Below the pieces are notes generated by a model. That model ran no database searches, had not been told where the DNA came from, and worked only from the letters and a program-made list of their open reading frames with translations. This document shows, one piece after another, positions 62,243-64,000 of a stretch of DNA of 64,000 bases (position 1 is its first letter; each line of letters starts with the position of its first letter). The position numbers and the translations under genes were made by a program. This DNA comes from Agroathelia rolfsii (Eukaryota > Basidiomycota > Agaricomycetes > Amylocorticiales > Amylocorticiaceae): the NCBI GenBank assembly GCA_018343915.1, contig JABRWF010000003.1, positions 2,604,001 to 2,668,000 on the forward strand. The letters are read 5' to 3'.

Positions 62243-64000
62243 TTATAATAATTGATACGTTTGGTCATAGTACATCGCAATCCCATCACGAACAATAGCG
62301 TCTAGGCCTGGAGGTCGTGCGAGAGGTATAGGGGCAAGATCATAGATACCAACAATGAGTCCGGCGTCTTTGATGGCTTGGATGAGGGATGGGACGCTCA
62401 TCTATAGTTATAGAGATGGCGTTAGGTTCCAGATTTCCAAATGGGTTGAATTAAGGTAGATATTTACCACGAGTTCAGGATATAACAGCACACCCAAAAG
62501 GTTATTCACTCTTGCAAATTCGACAGCTTTGCCCAGGCTAGACAAACGTTTGTCTGTCTCTATGGCAGCGCTATCTTGGCTTATCCCGCATCGCGAAGAG
62601 AAAAACACAGGGTCTAGATTCCGCTTTTTTTTAGCATCAAGAGAAACGATCGATAGAACTTTATTTATACTCACAGTTGGGTTGTTTCCAGTTGAGTGCG
62701 GCGCAAATATCAGGGTGGAAAGACGTAAATGTCACTTTGCGATTATTACCCCCACTGGACACCGTGTCATAGATGGTGCGTAATACGGCATCAACGTAAG
62801 AGTTGATATCCCCACTTCTGGGTGTGTGGGTTTTACCGACGCTTTGTGTCGGATAGGAAATGTCCAGGCTGACAGGGATCGAGCTTGGGAGGTTCTGTTG
62901 TGGAAGAAATAAGACTGAGAAAATGCAATTATGACCTGAGCTGTTATCAACATTAATTTACCTTAAGAACGGACACCAATGAGCCCATCCAATTTCGCGC
63001 AACTTGTACGACGCCATCCGACGGCAAGTTCTCCGTTCTGGGCTCTCTTCTCAACCTGAACGCGAGCGCCTCAAACTCGGCCAAGGAAACGTCTTCCACG
63101 TTTAGCTGAAACTCCGATACGGGAAGCAAGGATCCATCGTAAACGACCGGCTGCGAATCCTTCGTAACCTGAACCTTTAGATGCAGGTAGTTCCCAATCA
63201 ATGATGATGTGGTGGAATTATGGACGTCTGAGGCCATGATTGATTGGATTGATGGAGAGGTGAATGCTGATGTGGACGGTCGAGTAAGAGTCTGGAGTAT
63301 GGAGGGCACAGGAAGTGGTACACCTGTGCTGGATTTCCAATACGTCTCCACCCCTCCTCCGATCTCGAGTGTAACACCCTCGAATGGCGTGATGATGTTC
63401 AAACGGAAAGTGACCTAATGATAGCGGAAGAGAAGTGATGTTAGCAGGGTATATGCATAAACAGCGAGTCGAATATACCTCGCCAATCAGCTGCAGTTTG
63501 CGGTCCAGTATCGGTAGCACGAATATACCGCTCCTACTCATATTTCTGAACCATGCGGGTAATGCTACGGCACGGCCGATTGTCTTGGTGCCGAAACTTG
63601 GATATAGCGAGAACTCGAGGGACAGTCCTTCGAGTGATGCCACAGGGAATGCGAATGTCTCTTGATCGGACGTCTGGGGTAGGGAGATGGTGTATGGCGT
63701 CGAACTCGAACTTGGGCTCGTCATGACAAGCTTCAGTGGAAGAGGTGTAGATGGCGAAGTTGAAAGAAGAGCAGAGCCATCTTTTGCAATATCACCTATT
63801 AGTCGGTGATGTAACACGACGCCAGTATTGGGGGGTGATCCAGATGAAGACCAAGAGCCGACAGAAACCTGAACAAAGAAACTTTTATCCAAATAATTGT
63901 GGCCGTATACACGATGGGGCATTATAGGGGGAGGCAACGACAAGGATGGAATCGCGTCAATTTCGTTTTCCAAAGGCTCAGTCTTGCCGCTCTGTGGGGA
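62243..64000 (-). CDS. PHO81-like protein, C-terminal part with GDPD-like domain (cut by right edge)
   Basis: Open to the right edge (SPQSGKTEPLENEIDAIPSL), so the N-terminus, usually SPX plus ankyrin repeats, is missing. Visible part: HNYLDKSFFVQVSVGSWSSS, LPLKLVMTSPSSSSTPYTIS, FPVASLEGLSLEFSLYPSFG, GRAVALPAWF, then across an intron VTFRLNIITPFEGVTLEIGG, VETYWKSS and SLIGNYLHLKVQVTKDSQPV, a C2-like and GDPD-like fold. Then IPVSLDISYPT, DAVLRTIYDTV, RKVTFTSFHPDICAALNWKQ, VFFSSRCGISQD, SSLGKAVEFARVNNLLGVLL, LIQAIKDAGLIVGIYDLAPI, stop at 62243. In PHO81 orthologues the protein inhibits the Pho85 kinase at low phosphate. The GDPD domain looks degenerate. Good family call, partial gene. Confidence 0.8.

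Overview
This is intron-dense fungal nuclear DNA, most likely from an Agaricomycete basidiomycete. The genes have many short introns (about 45-85 bases, GT-AG with pyrimidine-rich ends). The families present also point that way: a glue-like P/Q/G/Y-rich DUF6593 protein, tandem DUF2235 hydrolases, a basidiomycete BTB protein, a KRE6-type beta-glucan synthesis protein and DASH subunit DAD2. A Cantharellales (Rhizoctonia/Ceratobasidium-like) source is a guess from overall style, not shown by the sequence. All exon boundaries below were spliced by eye from splice sites and protein continuity.

Layout, left to right: a BTB/POZ protein cut by the left edge (1-1551); a small unrecognised gene (2090-2374, -); KRE6 (4148-6831, +); a pyrimidine-skewed spacer; LEU2 (8377-9801, -) head-to-head with NOB1 (9981-11654, +); ARPC3 (11724-12430, -) head-to-head with the GINS gene PSF2 (12500-13242, +); haspin kinase (13869-16320, +); glycogen branching enzyme GLC3 (16710-19364, +); a DUF6593 protein (19786-20863, +); ADE13 (21253-23117, +); a 3.7 kb gene-free stretch; an ATF1-type bZIP factor (26855-28463, +); DAD2 (30382-30885, -); a secreted tannase/feruloyl esterase (31957-34169, +); mediator subunit MED12 (about 34744-40848, +); a small membrane-anchored basic protein (41396-41960, -); tafazzin TAZ1 (42273-43475, +); THO complex subunit THO2 (about 43792-51636, +); GTP cyclohydrolase I FOL2 (51983-53178, -); two tandem DUF2235 hydrolases (54079-55725 and 56792-58467, +); an ABC transporter with a reduced membrane part (59296-62097, +); and a PHO81-like protein cut by the right edge (62243-64000, -).

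Most of the window is conserved housekeeping: amino-acid and purine synthesis, ribosome maturation, DNA replication, mitosis, transcription, mRNA export, cardiolipin remodelling and cell-wall synthesis. The accessory-looking parts are the tannase, the DUF6593 protein, the DUF2235 pair and the unusual ABC transporter. I found no tRNA, rRNA, transposon, CRISPR array or clear biosynthetic cluster, and no single system I would call undescribed. The most useful leads are the DUF2235 tandem duplication that includes its promoter, the reduced ABC transporter, the unrecognised small membrane protein, a 19-base microexon holding the TAZ1 catalytic motif, and CRE-like sites in front of the ATF1-type gene.
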